A DNA stretch of 64,000 nt from VRUE01 sp963788975 (GTDB lineage Bacteria; Actinomycetota; Thermoleophilia; Solirubrobacterales; 70-9): NCBI GenBank assembly GCA_963788975.1, contig CAWBIJ010000004.1, forward strand, positions 1,488,001 through 1,552,000, written 5' to 3'. A program made the translations under genes and the position numbers. Under the pieces are notes generated by a model. It was not told the origin of the DNA, searched no databases, and saw only the letters and a list, made by a program, of their open reading frames with translations. Shown here one piece after another: positions 32,591-41,632 of the stretch. The first letter of the stretch is position 1; each line of letters begins with the position of its first letter.

Positions 32591-34864
32591 ATGTCGAGGA
32601 CAGGAAGCGGGTTCGCCCGGATCGCGGCGCTGGGGGTGGCGCTGGCGCTGGCTCTGCTGCTGCTCGGCGCGCGGGAAGCGCAGGCGGGCAAGTACGCGGT
32701 CGCCCAGTGCGGCTGGTACGTGGGCGCCGACGCGAGCTGGGCGGACACGACCGGCGGTGCGAAGTTCCGCCAGGACGGCTGGTGCGTGCCGCCCGCCGGT
32801 CAGGACCCTTTCAACGGCGTCCATCTGAAGAGCTTCACCCGTGAGAACGCGGGGACCGTCTCCGGCACTCGTTTCGCGCGCTGGCGCTGGGAGGCTCCCG
32901 CCGGCACCGCGATCTCGCAGGTGCGGGGAACCTGGTGGCACGCTCTTCAAGACGGCATGGAGCACCGGATCGGCGTCGGCACCTGGGGCGGCGGCTTCAC
33001 TCCCTTTGCCTCCGCCTCCGCGACCGACACGGCCCTGCGCGAGTTCGTCGCCGGCTTCAATCCGCCACAGCCGGCGCTCGAGAGCCGGCTGCTCTGCGCC
33101 CGGTTGGAGAGCAAATGGTGCAGCCTCGACCGTGGCTCCTGGGTGGGGGTGCGGGCGCTGACGATCACGGTCCAGGACGACCACTGGCCGGTCGCGAGCA
33201 TCGGCGGCGACGTTCTCACCGGCGGCTGGCGCCGCGGGGCCCAGAACGTCGCCTACTGGGGTGCCGACACCGGCTCCGGGCTCCGTCTCAGCGAGACTTT
33301 CGTCGACGGCGGCCGCGTCAACCTCACCGAGTACGGCTGCGCCAAGGCGCTGGTCGGCAGCGAGTGGCGGGCCACCGCGATGAGGCCCTGCAGCCTCGGG
33401 ATCGGTGGCACCGCGACCATAGATACCACCCGCTTCAGCGATGGCCCGCACAGCGCCCATCACTGCATCGCCGACTTCGCGGGCAATGTCGGCTGCACGC
33501 CCGCCCATGGATTCCTCGTCGACAACAACTCGCCGGCCCATCCACGCAAACTGACGCTGGCCGGGAGCGAGGAGTGGCACCGGATCAACGACTTCGATGC
33601 GCTCTGGACCAATCCCGACCAGGGCGCCGCCAGCCCGATCGGAGGCGCCTTCTGGCGCATCGAGGGGCCGGCCGGCTACGACAGCGGCGTGCGCTACGCC
33701 ACCGGACGAGGTCGGACCACCCTCGAGAACCTCGCCGCGCCGCGGGTCGGGGTCTTCACGCTGCGCGTCTGGCTGCGCGACGAGGCCGGCAACGAGGCGC
33801 CCGACACCGCCGTCGACGTGCCGCTGCGCTTCGACAACGTTGCGCCGGGCATCGCCTTCGAGCGGGCACCGGACACGATTGCCGCCGAGGACGCCCTGCC
33901 GGAAGTGGTGCGGGCCGAGGTCGACGACGCGCACTCGGGGCCGGAGGGTGGGCAGATCCAGTACCGGCGCATCGAGACCGAGCAGTGGACCGAGCTGCCG
34001 ACCAAGTACGAGCCGGGCTCGGAGGCGGGCGCCGCGCATCTCGTCGCCCGCCTTCCCGAGACGCTCCCCGCGGGCACGTACCTCTTCCGGGCGGAGGGCC
34101 GTGACCGCGCCGGCAACGTCACCACCACCACCCGCCGCGCGGACGGCACCGAGATGTCCTTGCGGCGTCGGGTCGCGGTGGTGGAGGCGAGGCAGGCGAG
34201 CGCGCCGCGCCCACGGGCGAAGACGCGCCTCTTCGCGCGCCTGCGCTGGCGTCGCCAGAGTGGCCCCGCCGTGACGATTCCGTTTGGAGGCACCGCCGTT
34301 CTCAGCGGCCGCCTCGTCGACGCCGATGGTGCCGGCCTCGGTGGGCGCGAGCTGCGAGTCGTCTCGCGGCCCTCGCGCGGCGCGCTGAGCCGTCCCAGCG
34401 TCAGGTCGGTCGGCACCGGGCCTCAGGGCGGCTTCCGCTTGCCGCTGCCGGATGGGCCCTCGCGGCGGGTGACTGTCAACTACCGCGGCGACGGCGAGCT
34501 GGAGCCCTCGCGCCGTCCCGCCCTGGCGCTGCGGGTGCGCAGCGGCCTCTCGTTCCGCGCCGCCCCACGGACGCTGCGCACCGGCGAGGTCGTGCGCCTG
34601 CGTGGCCGGGTGCGGACCGCGGGAGCGCCGCTGCCACGTCGCGGCAAGCTGGTCGCGATCCAGTACTACGAGTCGGCGGCGCGCCGCTGGCGGCCGGTCC
34701 TCGTCACGCGCAGCGATCACGATGGCCGCTTCCGGGCCCAGTACCGCTTCCGCTACGTCAGCGGCAAGGCGAGCATTCGCCTCCGCGCCGTCGCGCTTGC
34801 GGAGGAGCGCTGGCCCTACGTGCCGGGCACCTCGCGACCTCTGATGATCGAGGTCGGCGGCTGA
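32591..34864 (+). CDS. Large exported beta-rich protein (Ig-like/bacterial adhesin style)
   Basis: A 757-aa secreted protein: signal peptide (IAALGVALALALLLLGAREA, cleavage near AQA), a Cys-containing N-domain (VAQCGWYVGADASW, CIADFAGNVGCTP) and central repeats with DEAGNEAPDTAVDVPLRFDN and GRDRAGNVTTTTR, which look like bacterial Ig-like folds. A C-terminal pair of carboxypeptidase-regulatory-like or Big domains follows (GRLVDADGAGLGGRELRVVS, RGRVRTAGAPLPRRGKLV). No catalytic motif is seen. This architecture recurs in Solirubrobacter-type genomes, to my knowledge without assigned function. GGGAGAG is a Shine-Dalgarno candidate. Surface structure or adhesion is an inference. Confidence 0.65.
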   Translation: MSRTGSGFARIAALGVALALALLLLGAREAQAGKYAVAQCGWYVGADASWADTTGGAKFRQDGWCVPPAGQDPFNGVHLKSFTRENAGTVSGTRFARWRWEAPAGTAISQVRGTWWHALQDGMEHRIGVGTWGGGFTPFASASATDTALREFVAGFNPPQPALESRLLCARLESKWCSLDRGSWVGVRALTITVQDDHWPVASIGGDVLTGGWRRGAQNVAYWGADTGSGLRLSETFVDGGRVNLTEYGCAKALVGSEWRATAMRPCSLGIGGTATIDTTRFSDGPHSAHHCIADFAGNVGCTPAHGFLVDNNSPAHPRKLTLAGSEEWHRINDFDALWTNPDQGAASPIGGAFWRIEGPAGYDSGVRYATGRGRTTLENLAAPRVGVFTLRVWLRDEAGNEAPDTAVDVPLRFDNVAPGIAFERAPDTIAAEDALPEVVRAEVDDAHSGPEGGQIQYRRIETEQWTELPTKYEPGSEAGAAHLVARLPETLPAGTYLFRAEGRDRAGNVTTTTRRADGTEMSLRRRVAVVEARQASAPRPRAKTRLFARLRWRRQSGPAVTIPFGGTAVLSGRLVDADGAGLGGRELRVVSRPSRGALSRPSVRSVGTGPQGGFRLPLPDGPSRRVTVNYRGDGELEPSRRPALALRVRSGLSFRAAPRTLRTGEVVRLRGRVRTAGAPLPRRGKLVAIQYYESAARRWRPVLVTRSDHDGRFRAQYRFRYVSGKASIRLRAVALAEERWPYVPGTSRPLMIEVGG

Positions 34865-34880
34865 GATAGGGTGGAAGTAG

Positions 34881-35339
34881 ATGTCACAAGCCACCCTCCA
34901 CACCAGCGCCGGGGCGATCGTGCTCGAGCTGCACGACGACGACGCGCCGAAGACGGTCGATAACTTTCGCAAGCTCGTCGCCGACGGCTTCTACGACACC
35001 CTGGTCTTCCACCGGGTGATCCCCGACTTCATGATCCAGGGGGGCTGCCCGGAGGGGACGGGGCGCGGCGGGCCCGGCTACACCTTCGAGGACGAGATCA
35101 ACGAGCACAAGGTGGTGCGCGGGGCGCTGGCGATGGCGAACGCCGGTCCCAACACCAACGGCTCGCAGTTCTTCATCGTCACCACCGAGGCGGCACCTTG
35201 GCTGGACGGCAAGCACACGGTCTTCGGCCGGGTCACCGATGGCATGGACGTCGTCGACGCGATCGAGGGGTCGGAGACGGACGCCTCGGACCAGCCGCTT
35301 GAGCCGAAGACGATCGAGCGGGTCGAGCTCGGCGAGTAA
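34881..35339 (+). CDS. Cyclophilin-type peptidyl-prolyl isomerase
   Basis: A 152-aa cytosolic PPIase accelerating proline isomerisation. Motifs: NFRKLVADGFYDTLVFHRVI, PDFMIQGGCPEGTGRGGPGY with the catalytic Arg region, ALAMANAGPNTNGSQFFIV and HTVFGRVTDGMDVVDAI. TAGGGT at 34867-34872 ends 8 nt before the ATG, with GGAAG in between, so either leaderless or short-leader translation. No signal peptide. Confidence 0.93.
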   Translation: MSQATLHTSAGAIVLELHDDDAPKTVDNFRKLVADGFYDTLVFHRVIPDFMIQGGCPEGTGRGGPGYTFEDEINEHKVVRGALAMANAGPNTNGSQFFIVTTEAAPWLDGKHTVFGRVTDGMDVVDAIEGSETDASDQPLEPKTIERVELGE

Positions 35340-35345
35340 CGCGCC

Positions 35346-37000
35346 TCAGGCGGCGGCGGGCTCGGCGGGTGGCGGGTCCGGCCCGGCTTGGAGCTGGTCG
35401 AAGCGCTTGGTCGGCAGGTGCCGCGTCGCCCAGAGTGAGGCGAGAACGAGGAGCGCGGCGAAGAGGAACGCGGTCTTCAGCGCCGTCAGCTGCGCGTCTT
35501 CGTAGTTCCCCACCACCGCATCCACCGTTTTCTGGTCGAGCCCCGCCGCGGCGGCGCTCTTGCGGACTTCATCGGAGGCGACGAAGCTGCCGCCGGCGCT
35601 GAGCTCTACCTGGACCTGGTCTGCTCACCTCGCTTGGAGATGCTCGGGTCGGACTCGACGTTGCTCGAGAAGGCGGCGGTCAGCCCGCTGATCACGATCG
35701 CGCCGAGCAGCGCCGTGCCCAGCGAGGAGCCGAGCTGCTGGGCCGTGTTCTGCGCCCGCCCGCCTCGCTGCGGTCGCTGTCGCCGACCGCGGACTGGACC
35801 ACGTTGCCGAGCTGGGAGACGATCAGGCCCATCCCCACCCCGAGCACGCCCATCGCGACGAGGAAGGAGCGCGTTGTCGAGCTCGGGCTCGATCGTGCCA
35901 AGCAGCAGCAGGGTGGCGACGAAGGTGACGCCCAGCCCGGCCCGCACCAGGGTCCTGGCCGCGAACCGCGATGCCAGGGCCGAGCCGGCGAGCGCGGTGA
36001 GGAACAGGCCGACCGAGGTCGGCAGCATCCGCACTCCGGTATCGAGCGCGTCGAGTCCCTGGACGATCTGCAGGAAGAGCGGGATCGTGAAGAAGATCCC
36101 CATCAGGACCAGGTTCTGGGCGAGCAGCATCGCGGTCCCGCCACGCAGGGAGGGGATGCGCGAAGCAGCCGGAAGTGGATCAGCGGCGGGAGGCCCTGCT
36201 CCTCGCGGCGGCGCTCCCAGGCGCGGAAGGCGGCCAGTACCAGTACTCCGGCGGCGATCACGAACGGGGTGAGCGAGAAGCCGAACGGCTCGACCGGCGA
36301 GTCCAGCGGCTTCAGCCAGCCCCAGTTGCTCGCCTGCAGGACGCCGAACACGATCAGCGCCAGCCCGGCGGCGGAGAGCACGCTGCCGACCCAGTCGAGG
36401 CGGGGCGCGGGCCCCGTCCTCTCGGGCTCGCGAATCAGCCGCGTGCCGATCAGGATGCCGATCGTGACCACGACCTCGCCGATGAAGACCAGTCGCCAGG
36501 TGAAGTCGGTGGTGACCCAGCCGCCGAGGATCGGCCCGACCGCGATCCCGGCGCCCGCGACGCCGCCCAGCACTCCGTAGGCGATCGCGCGATCGCTGCC
36601 CCGGTAGTTGCCCGCGACCAGTGCGACGAGGGCCGGCAGGACGAGTGCCGCGCCGATCGCCCTCGAGGATCGACCAGCCGAACATCAGCGTCGGCACGCT
36701 CCAGGAGGCGGCCGTGAGGCCGGAGCCGGCGCCGTAGATGCAGAGGCCGATCGCGAAGGCGCGGCGCCGCCCCCAGAGGTCGCCCAGCTTGCCGCCGGTC
36801 AGCATCAGCCCCGCCATCACCAGGGCGTAGAGCGCGATCACCATCTGGATCGTGGTCACGGTCGTGTCGAAGTCCTCGACCAGCTGGGAGATCGCGACGT
36901 TCATCACCGCCTGGTCCAGCACCATCAGGAACTGTGCCGCCGCGAGGACGACGAGGACTCCCCACTTGGCCATTCCCGAGAGGCTCTCCGAGCCGGTCAT
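35346..37000 (-). pseudogene. MFS drug transporter (DHA2/EmrB type), broken by several frameshifts
   Basis: Reading minus-strand frames in turn reconstructs a 14-TM EmrB/QacA-like exporter of about 550 aa: FLMVLDQAVMNVAISQLVED, GGKLGDLWGRRRAFAIG (motif A), GVAGAGIAVGPILGGWV (motif C), RGGTAMLLAQNLVLMGIF, GSSLGTALLGAIVISGL and a C-tail ending PAEPAAA. The frame changes near 36661, 36160, 35885, 35755 and 35620, each by one or two bases, so no full-length protein can be made. The gene is 4 bp after the K+ channel gene. Five indels in one gene suggest decay; clustered sequencing error is the alternative. Confidence 0.82.
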
Positions 37001-37004
37001 CGGA

Positions 37005-37466
37005 CTATCGCCCTGGACCCGAGGACTTGGAGCGGTTCACGGCTTGCTCCAGGCGCTCCAGCCTGGAGACGATCTCCTCCAGCTTGGCGGTCACGAGGTC
37101 GTCGGGTGTGCGTTTCGCCCGCCGTCTGGCCGACTCGACCAGGGCCGCGGCGATCGACGCGGTGACCACGGCGACGAAACTGATCCCGCCGAGCATCACC
37201 AAGGAGCCGATGATGCGGCCCTCCGTGTTGTGGGGGACAAAGTCTCCGTAGCCGACCGTGGTCACGGTCTGCAGCGCCCACCAGATCGATACCCCGAGAT
37301 TGGGAAAGTCCTCGCGGTCGAGCAGGAATGCCATTGTCGCCCCCAGCAGGGTTAGGGCGAGCGTGAACAGCGAGATGATCGCTGCCGCCCGGCGCGCCGT
37401 CAGCGGAGTGGATTGCACCCAGTCCAGCACCCAGCTTTTGGAGTTCTTCCGACGGTCCGCAGACAC
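37005..37466 (-). CDS. Two-TM potassium channel
   Basis: A 153-aa ion channel subunit: TM1 (AAAIISLFTLALTLLGATMA), pore helix with selectivity filter TVTTVGYGDFVP, TM2 (IIGSLVMLGGISFVAVVTAS) and a C-terminal coiled coil (VTAKLEEIVSRLERLEQAV). It would form a homotetramer. TAGCCT (37474-37479 on the minus strand) ends 7 nt before the GTG start, so it is likely leaderless. It lies 4 bp upstream of the broken MFS gene and 40 bp from tRNA-Ser. Confidence 0.88.
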   Translation of the reverse strand: MSADRRKNSKSWVLDWVQSTPLTARRAAAIISLFTLALTLLGATMAFLLDREDFPNLGVSIWWALQTVTTVGYGDFVPHNTEGRIIGSLVMLGGISFVAVVTASIAAALVESARRRAKRTPDDLVTAKLEEIVSRLERLEQAVNRSKSSGPGR

Positions 37467-37505
37467 GACAAGCAGGCTATTCCGCCGCGCGGCGGAGTTT
37501 GGCAG

Positions 37506-37594
37506 CGGAGGGGGTGGGATTCGAACCCACGAGACGCCTTATGACGCCTAACGGCTTTCAAGGCCGCCGCATTCAACCGCTCTGCCACCCCTCC
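37506..37594 (-). tRNA. tRNA-Ser(TGA)
   Basis: A class II tRNA of 89 nt on the minus strand. Acceptor GGAGGGG pairs with CCCCTCC, discriminator G. Anticodon loop CTTGAAA gives TGA (UCN codons). Long variable arm and T loop TTCGAAT are present. CCA is not encoded. Confidence 0.97.
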
Positions 37595-37671
37595 AAGGCG
37601 CAGTCGCAGTATCGATGCTAGACGGAACGGCAGAAGCTTTGGACCGCTCGAAGTGATTGGATTTGTCTGCA

Positions 37672-38826
37672 ATGCGTCGCCTACTCGTACTCGCCTCGAC
37701 GATGGTCTTCTTCGACGTCGTCTTCTTCGCCGCAATCGCTCCGCTGCTGCCCGACTACGTATCCGAGTTCGGGCTGAGCAAGGTCGAAGCCGGAATCCTC
37801 ACCGCCTCCTACGCGGCCGGCACGCTGCTCGCCTCGCTCCCGGCCGGGCTGCTGGCGACCAGGCTGGGACCGCGCCGCACGGTGATCATCGGGCTGCTGG
37901 TGCTCGGCGTCGCCAGCCTCGCCTTCGGCTTCGTCGAGCAGATCCTCCTGCTCGACGCGGCCCGCTTTTCCCAGGGAGTCGCCGGTGCCCTGATCTGGTC
38001 GGGGGCGCTGAGCTGGTTGATCACCACGGCGCCGCCGGGGCGCCGTGGCTCGGTAATCGGCACCGCGCTCGGGGCCGCTGTCGCCGGCGCCCTCTTCGGC
38101 CCGGCGCTGGGCGCACTCGCGGCGGAGGTGGGCACCGAGCCGGTCTTCGGCGCCGTCTTCGGCGTCGCCTTCGTGCTCGCCGCCCTCGCCGCCCGCCTGC
38201 CCGACTCCCGGGTGCCGGAGAGCCAGAGCCTGCGCCAGGTGGTGGCGACAATGGGCAGCCGCCCGATCCTCGTCGCGACCGCCTTCGTCGCGATCCCGTC
38301 GGTGATGTTCGGTGCGGTCGAGGTGCTGCTGCCGCTGCGGATCGACGAGCTGGGGGGCGGCCACGCGCTGATCGCCGGTGGCTTCATCGCCGGGGCGGGG
38401 CTCGAGGCGACTCTGGCGCCGATCTCCGGTCGCTACTCGGACCGGGCCGGGCGCCGCAGGCCGCTCGTTGCCGGGCTGCTGATCTGCGCGATCGCGATGG
38501 CGCTGGTCGCGGTCGGCCAGACACTCGGGGTGGTGATGGTCGCCCTGATCGCCACCTCGCTGGGGGCGGGGGCCTGCTTCGCGCCGGCGCTGGCGATGCT
38601 CTCCGAGGCGGCTGAGGCGAGCAGCCTGCATCAAGGCTACGCCGCCGGCCTCTCCAACATGGCTTGGGCGTCGGGCCAGGTGGTCGGCGGCGTGGCCGGC
38701 GCCGGGGTGGCCGGCGCGGTCGGCTACGCGGCTCCAAGCTTCGTCATCGTCGCCCTGCTGCTGGGCACAGCGGCCTACGGATTCCGCGTGCTCGGGCCGG
38801 AAACGGCAAGGCCGGCGGAAGCCTAG
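37672..38826 (+). CDS. MFS transporter
   Basis: A 384-aa, 12-TM major facilitator with FDVVFFAAIAPLLPDYVSEF in TM1, a motif-A-like LLATRLGPRRTVIIG loop, and GRYSDRAGRRRPLVAG between the halves. It belongs to the drug/sugar efflux-type DHA1 group; the substrate is unknown. ATG 37672 was chosen over a TTG 15 nt earlier because the first TM helix follows directly. The lactone oxidase gene starts 29 bp later. Confidence 0.85.
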   Translation: MRRLLVLASTMVFFDVVFFAAIAPLLPDYVSEFGLSKVEAGILTASYAAGTLLASLPAGLLATRLGPRRTVIIGLLVLGVASLAFGFVEQILLLDAARFSQGVAGALIWSGALSWLITTAPPGRRGSVIGTALGAAVAGALFGPALGALAAEVGTEPVFGAVFGVAFVLAALAARLPDSRVPESQSLRQVVATMGSRPILVATAFVAIPSVMFGAVEVLLPLRIDELGGGHALIAGGFIAGAGLEATLAPISGRYSDRAGRRRPLVAGLLICAIAMALVAVGQTLGVVMVALIATSLGAGACFAPALAMLSEAAEASSLHQGYAAGLSNMAWASGQVVGGVAGAGVAGAVGYAAPSFVIVALLLGTAAYGFRVLGPETARPAEA

Positions 38827-38855
38827 GTCCTCGCCGGAGGGCTACGCTGCCGCGG

Positions 38856-40175
38856 GTGGCTTCCCCCGGGAACACGCAGGGTTCCCCGGCCTGGCGCAAC
38901 TGGGCCGGCGATCAGACCTGCAGTCCGGCGGAGATGGTCCGTCCGAGCAACCGCGACGAGCTCGCTGCGGCAGTGGTCGCCGCTGCGACCGCGGGTCGCC
39001 GGGTCAGCGTCGTCGGCTCGGGGCACTCGTTCACCGAGACCGCGATCAGCGAGGGCACGATGATCGACGCCGGAGCTCTGCGCGGGACGATCGATGCCGA
39101 TACCTCGACCGGGCTAGTCAAGGTCGGCGGCGGCACGGTGATCGCCGAGCTGAACGAGGAGCTCCACCGGCTCGGCCTGGCGCAGGAGAACCTCGGCGAC
39201 ATCGACAAACAGACGATCGCCGGGGCGATCTCGACCGCCACCCACGGCACCGGGGCGAAGCTGCGCAACCTCGCTGCCCAGGTCGAAGGGCTGGAGCTGA
39301 TACTCGCCGACGGCAGCGTGCGCGAGCTCGGTCCCGCCGACGGCGACCTGCTGCGCGCGGCCCGGGTCTCGATCGGTGCGCTCGGCGCGATCTCATCGGT
39401 GACCCTGCGCTGCGTCCCCGCCTTCACCCTGCGCCGGGTCGACGCGCCGCACCCCCGCGAGGAGGTCCTCGACTCCTTCGAGGAGCGCGCCGCCGCCCAC
39501 GAGCATTTCGAGCTCTTCACCTTCCCCTACGCCGACTCGGCCCTGGTGCTGGAGCGCAACAGGACCGAGCAGCCGCCGCGTCCGCGGGGAACGGTCGCCA
39601 CCTACCTCAACGACGTCGTGCTCGAAAACTGGGCGCTGGAGGCGATCTCCGCCGCCGGCAAGGTTTTCCCGGCGGCGATCCCGCGCCTCTCACGGCTCGC
39701 CGCCCGGCTTGCCTCCGGCGGCGCCGTCACCGATCGCAGCGACCGCATCTTCGCCAACGAGCGCCGTGTCCGCTTCACCGAGATGGAGTACGGCGTACCG
39801 CGTGAGCACGGTCCCGAGGCGGTGCGCCGGGTGATCGAGTGGGTGCGCTCCAACCGTTACCCGGTCTTCTTTCCGATCGAGATGAGGGCGACGGCGGCAG
39901 ACGACGCCCTGATCAGCCCCTCACACGAACGCGACACCGCCTACATCGCCGTGCACCAGTACCGGGGCATGGAGTGGCGCCCCTACTTCGAGGCGGTCGA
40001 GGAGATCATGGACGAGTACGAGGGGCGTCCCCACTGGGGCAAGCGCCACTTCCAGACGGCGGAGACGCTGGCACCGCGCTTTTCCCGCTGGGCCGACTTC
40101 CAAGCGGCCCGCGACCAGCTCGACCCTGACCGCGTCTTCACCAACGAGTACGCGGCCCGCGTCCTCGGCCCCTAG
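38856..40175 (+). CDS. FAD-linked sugar-lactone oxidase (D-arabinono-1,4-lactone/L-gulonolactone oxidase type)
   Basis: A 439-aa VAO-family flavoenzyme. The FAD-binding domain has RRVSVVGSGHSFTETAISEG (PP-loop with HSF) and GDIDKQTIAGAISTATHGTG, and the C-terminal ALO domain ends HWGKRHFQTAETLAPRFSRW, with the conserved GKxH-like element of aldonolactone oxidases. The His for covalent FAD is in SGHS. It oxidises sugar lactones or alditols. Start GTG 38856 has TACGCT ending 7 nt before it. The divergent-to-convergent PLP deaminase gene beyond it is a recurrent neighbour of such oxidases in actinobacteria, as far as I recall. Confidence 0.88.
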   Translation: MASPGNTQGSPAWRNWAGDQTCSPAEMVRPSNRDELAAAVVAAATAGRRVSVVGSGHSFTETAISEGTMIDAGALRGTIDADTSTGLVKVGGGTVIAELNEELHRLGLAQENLGDIDKQTIAGAISTATHGTGAKLRNLAAQVEGLELILADGSVRELGPADGDLLRAARVSIGALGAISSVTLRCVPAFTLRRVDAPHPREEVLDSFEERAAAHEHFELFTFPYADSALVLERNRTEQPPRPRGTVATYLNDVVLENWALEAISAAGKVFPAAIPRLSRLAARLASGGAVTDRSDRIFANERRVRFTEMEYGVPREHGPEAVRRVIEWVRSNRYPVFFPIEMRATAADDALISPSHERDTAYIAVHQYRGMEWRPYFEAVEEIMDEYEGRPHWGKRHFQTAETLAPRFSRWADFQAARDQLDPDRVFTNEYAARVLGP

Positions 40176-40269
40176 GCGGCTGCAAACCGGCGCCTAGCGG
40201 CGTCCTCGGTCGCTCACGTGCAGAGCACGCTTCGCTCCCTGCGTCCTTGCCAGGCTTGGTTTTCGCCGC

Positions 40270-41466
40270 CTAGAGGAAGGTCTTTCCTTCGCCCCTGTAG
40301 GTGGGGACCTCGTCGACGATCTCGCCGGCCTGGACCAGGTGCAGCGAGTCGAAGCGCTCGCAGAGCTCGCCGGCCTTGGTGTGGCGCATGTAGACGCGGT
40401 CGCCGATCCGGAGCTCGTGGGCGGGCGGTCCGCTGAGCGGCGTCTGCACCTCTCCCGCTCCCTCCTCGGGGTCGAGCTTCAGACCCGGTGGCAGCCAGGG
40501 GCTGGGCAGGCGCGCGGCGTCGCCGCTGCCGGAGGCGAGGTAGCCGCCGCCGAGCGCGGTCGCGACGCCGGCCGTCGGCTTGCGCACGATCGGCAGCGCG
40601 AAGCCGGCGGCGGGCGAGAGCTTGAAGCGGCTGTAGTAGTCGAAGAGGGTCGGCGCGTAGAAGCCGGAGCCGGCGGTGACCTCGGTGACCGCGTCCTCGG
40701 CACCGGTCAGCTCGAGGCTGCCGGTACCGCCGCCGTTGACGATCTCCAGCGCGGTCACATCGCGGATCGCGGCGACGACCGCGGCCCGCCGCGCGGCCAG
40801 CTCGGCGGCGGAGCGGCGCTGCATGAAGCGGATCGCGGCCCCTCGCAGCCTTCGCCCGGGCGGCATGTCGCCGACCCCGGCGATCTGTCCCTCGTAGGCC
40901 ATCAGCGCCGCCAGCTCGAGCTGCGGGCGGCGCTCGATTTCGCGCGCCAGCTCCACCGCCTGATCGGCGGTATGCACGGGCGAGCGCTTCGGTCCGACCT
41001 TGACCCGCCCGCCCAGCGCCCACCAGCCGGCGTCGAGGTCGATGCAGACGCGCACCGGGGCGGCACCGGTGCCAAGCACCGACTCGATCGCGTCGAGGTG
41101 GTCGGCGCAGTCGACCATCACGATCGGCGCGCTTCCCGGGTTGGCCGCGGAACGCAATGCCAGCTCGCCTAGCGCCTCGGTATCTGTCGTCGGGTAGGCG
41201 AGCAGCAGGTCCTCGAAGCCCCGCTCGGCCAGCCACAGGGTCTCCGGCAGGGTGAAGGTCATCTGGCCGCGAAAGCGCTCGTCGCTGGCCAGGATGCGCT
41301 CCTGGAGCGTCCGGCAGCGCAGCGACTTGCTCGCCACCCGGATCGGCTTGTCTCGCGCCCGGCCCAGCATCTCCGCCGCGTTGGACCACATCGCGTCGAG
41401 GTCGACGAAGGCGAAGGGCGCCTCGACCTCGGCGAAGATCGACTCGTACTCGGCATGGCTCGGCAT
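40270..41466 (-). CDS. PLP-dependent amino acid deaminase/aldolase (alanine racemase-like fold)
   Basis: A 398-aa fold-type III PLP enzyme. The N-terminal barrel has APFAFVDLDAMWSNAAEM and IRVASKSLRCRTLQ, whose Lys in SKS would bind PLP. VCIDLDAGWWALGGRVKVG, ALMAYEGQIAG and NGGGTGSLELT (phosphate-binding Gly loop) follow. The C-terminal domain has the D-serine dehydratase-like zinc motif region (RIGDRVYMRHTKAGELCERF, with His and Cys). TAGGCT ends 10 nt before the ATG. Likely acts on D-threonine- or D-serine-like beta-hydroxy amino acids. Confidence 0.85.
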   Translation of the reverse strand: MPSHAEYESIFAEVEAPFAFVDLDAMWSNAAEMLGRARDKPIRVASKSLRCRTLQERILASDERFRGQMTFTLPETLWLAERGFEDLLLAYPTTDTEALGELALRSAANPGSAPIVMVDCADHLDAIESVLGTGAAPVRVCIDLDAGWWALGGRVKVGPKRSPVHTADQAVELAREIERRPQLELAALMAYEGQIAGVGDMPPGRRLRGAAIRFMQRRSAAELAARRAAVVAAIRDVTALEIVNGGGTGSLELTGAEDAVTEVTAGSGFYAPTLFDYYSRFKLSPAAGFALPIVRKPTAGVATALGGGYLASGSGDAARLPSPWLPPGLKLDPEEGAGEVQTPLSGPPAHELRIGDRVYMRHTKAGELCERFDSLHLVQAGEIVDEVPTYRGEGKTFL

Positions 41467-41497
41467 CGCGCGGATCAGCCTATCCCGGCCGTCGCCC

Positions 41498-41503
41498 TAC
41501 AAT
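41498..41503 (+). promoter_or_regulatory. -10 box of tRNA-Ser(GCT)
   Basis: TACAAT ends 10 nt before the tRNA 5' end, a 5/6 match to TATAAT. No clear -35 hexamer at the normal distance. Confidence 0.6.
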
Positions 41504-41513
41504 CAAAACGCCC

Positions 41514-41602
41514 GGAGAGGTGGCCGAGTGGCTGAAGGCACTCGCCTGCTAAGCGAGTAGGGGGCGCAAGCTCTCTCGAGGGTTCGAATCCCTCCCTCTC
41601 CG
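41514..41602 (+). tRNA. tRNA-Ser(GCT)
   Basis: An 89-nt class II tRNA. Acceptor GGAGAGG pairs with CCTCTCC, discriminator G. The anticodon stem-loop CTCGC-CTGCTAA-GCGAG gives GCT (AGC/AGU codons). Variable arm AGGGGGCGCAAGCTCTCTC and T loop TTCGAAT are regular. CCA is not encoded. Confidence 0.97.
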
Positions 41603-41632
41603 TTCAGGACGGCGCTGTATGCATTGTGCAGA

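Noticed and set aside
32482..32748. Longer Mrp start at 32748
   Set aside because: It would overlap the start and signal peptide of the divergent exported protein, and the extra residues have no domain.
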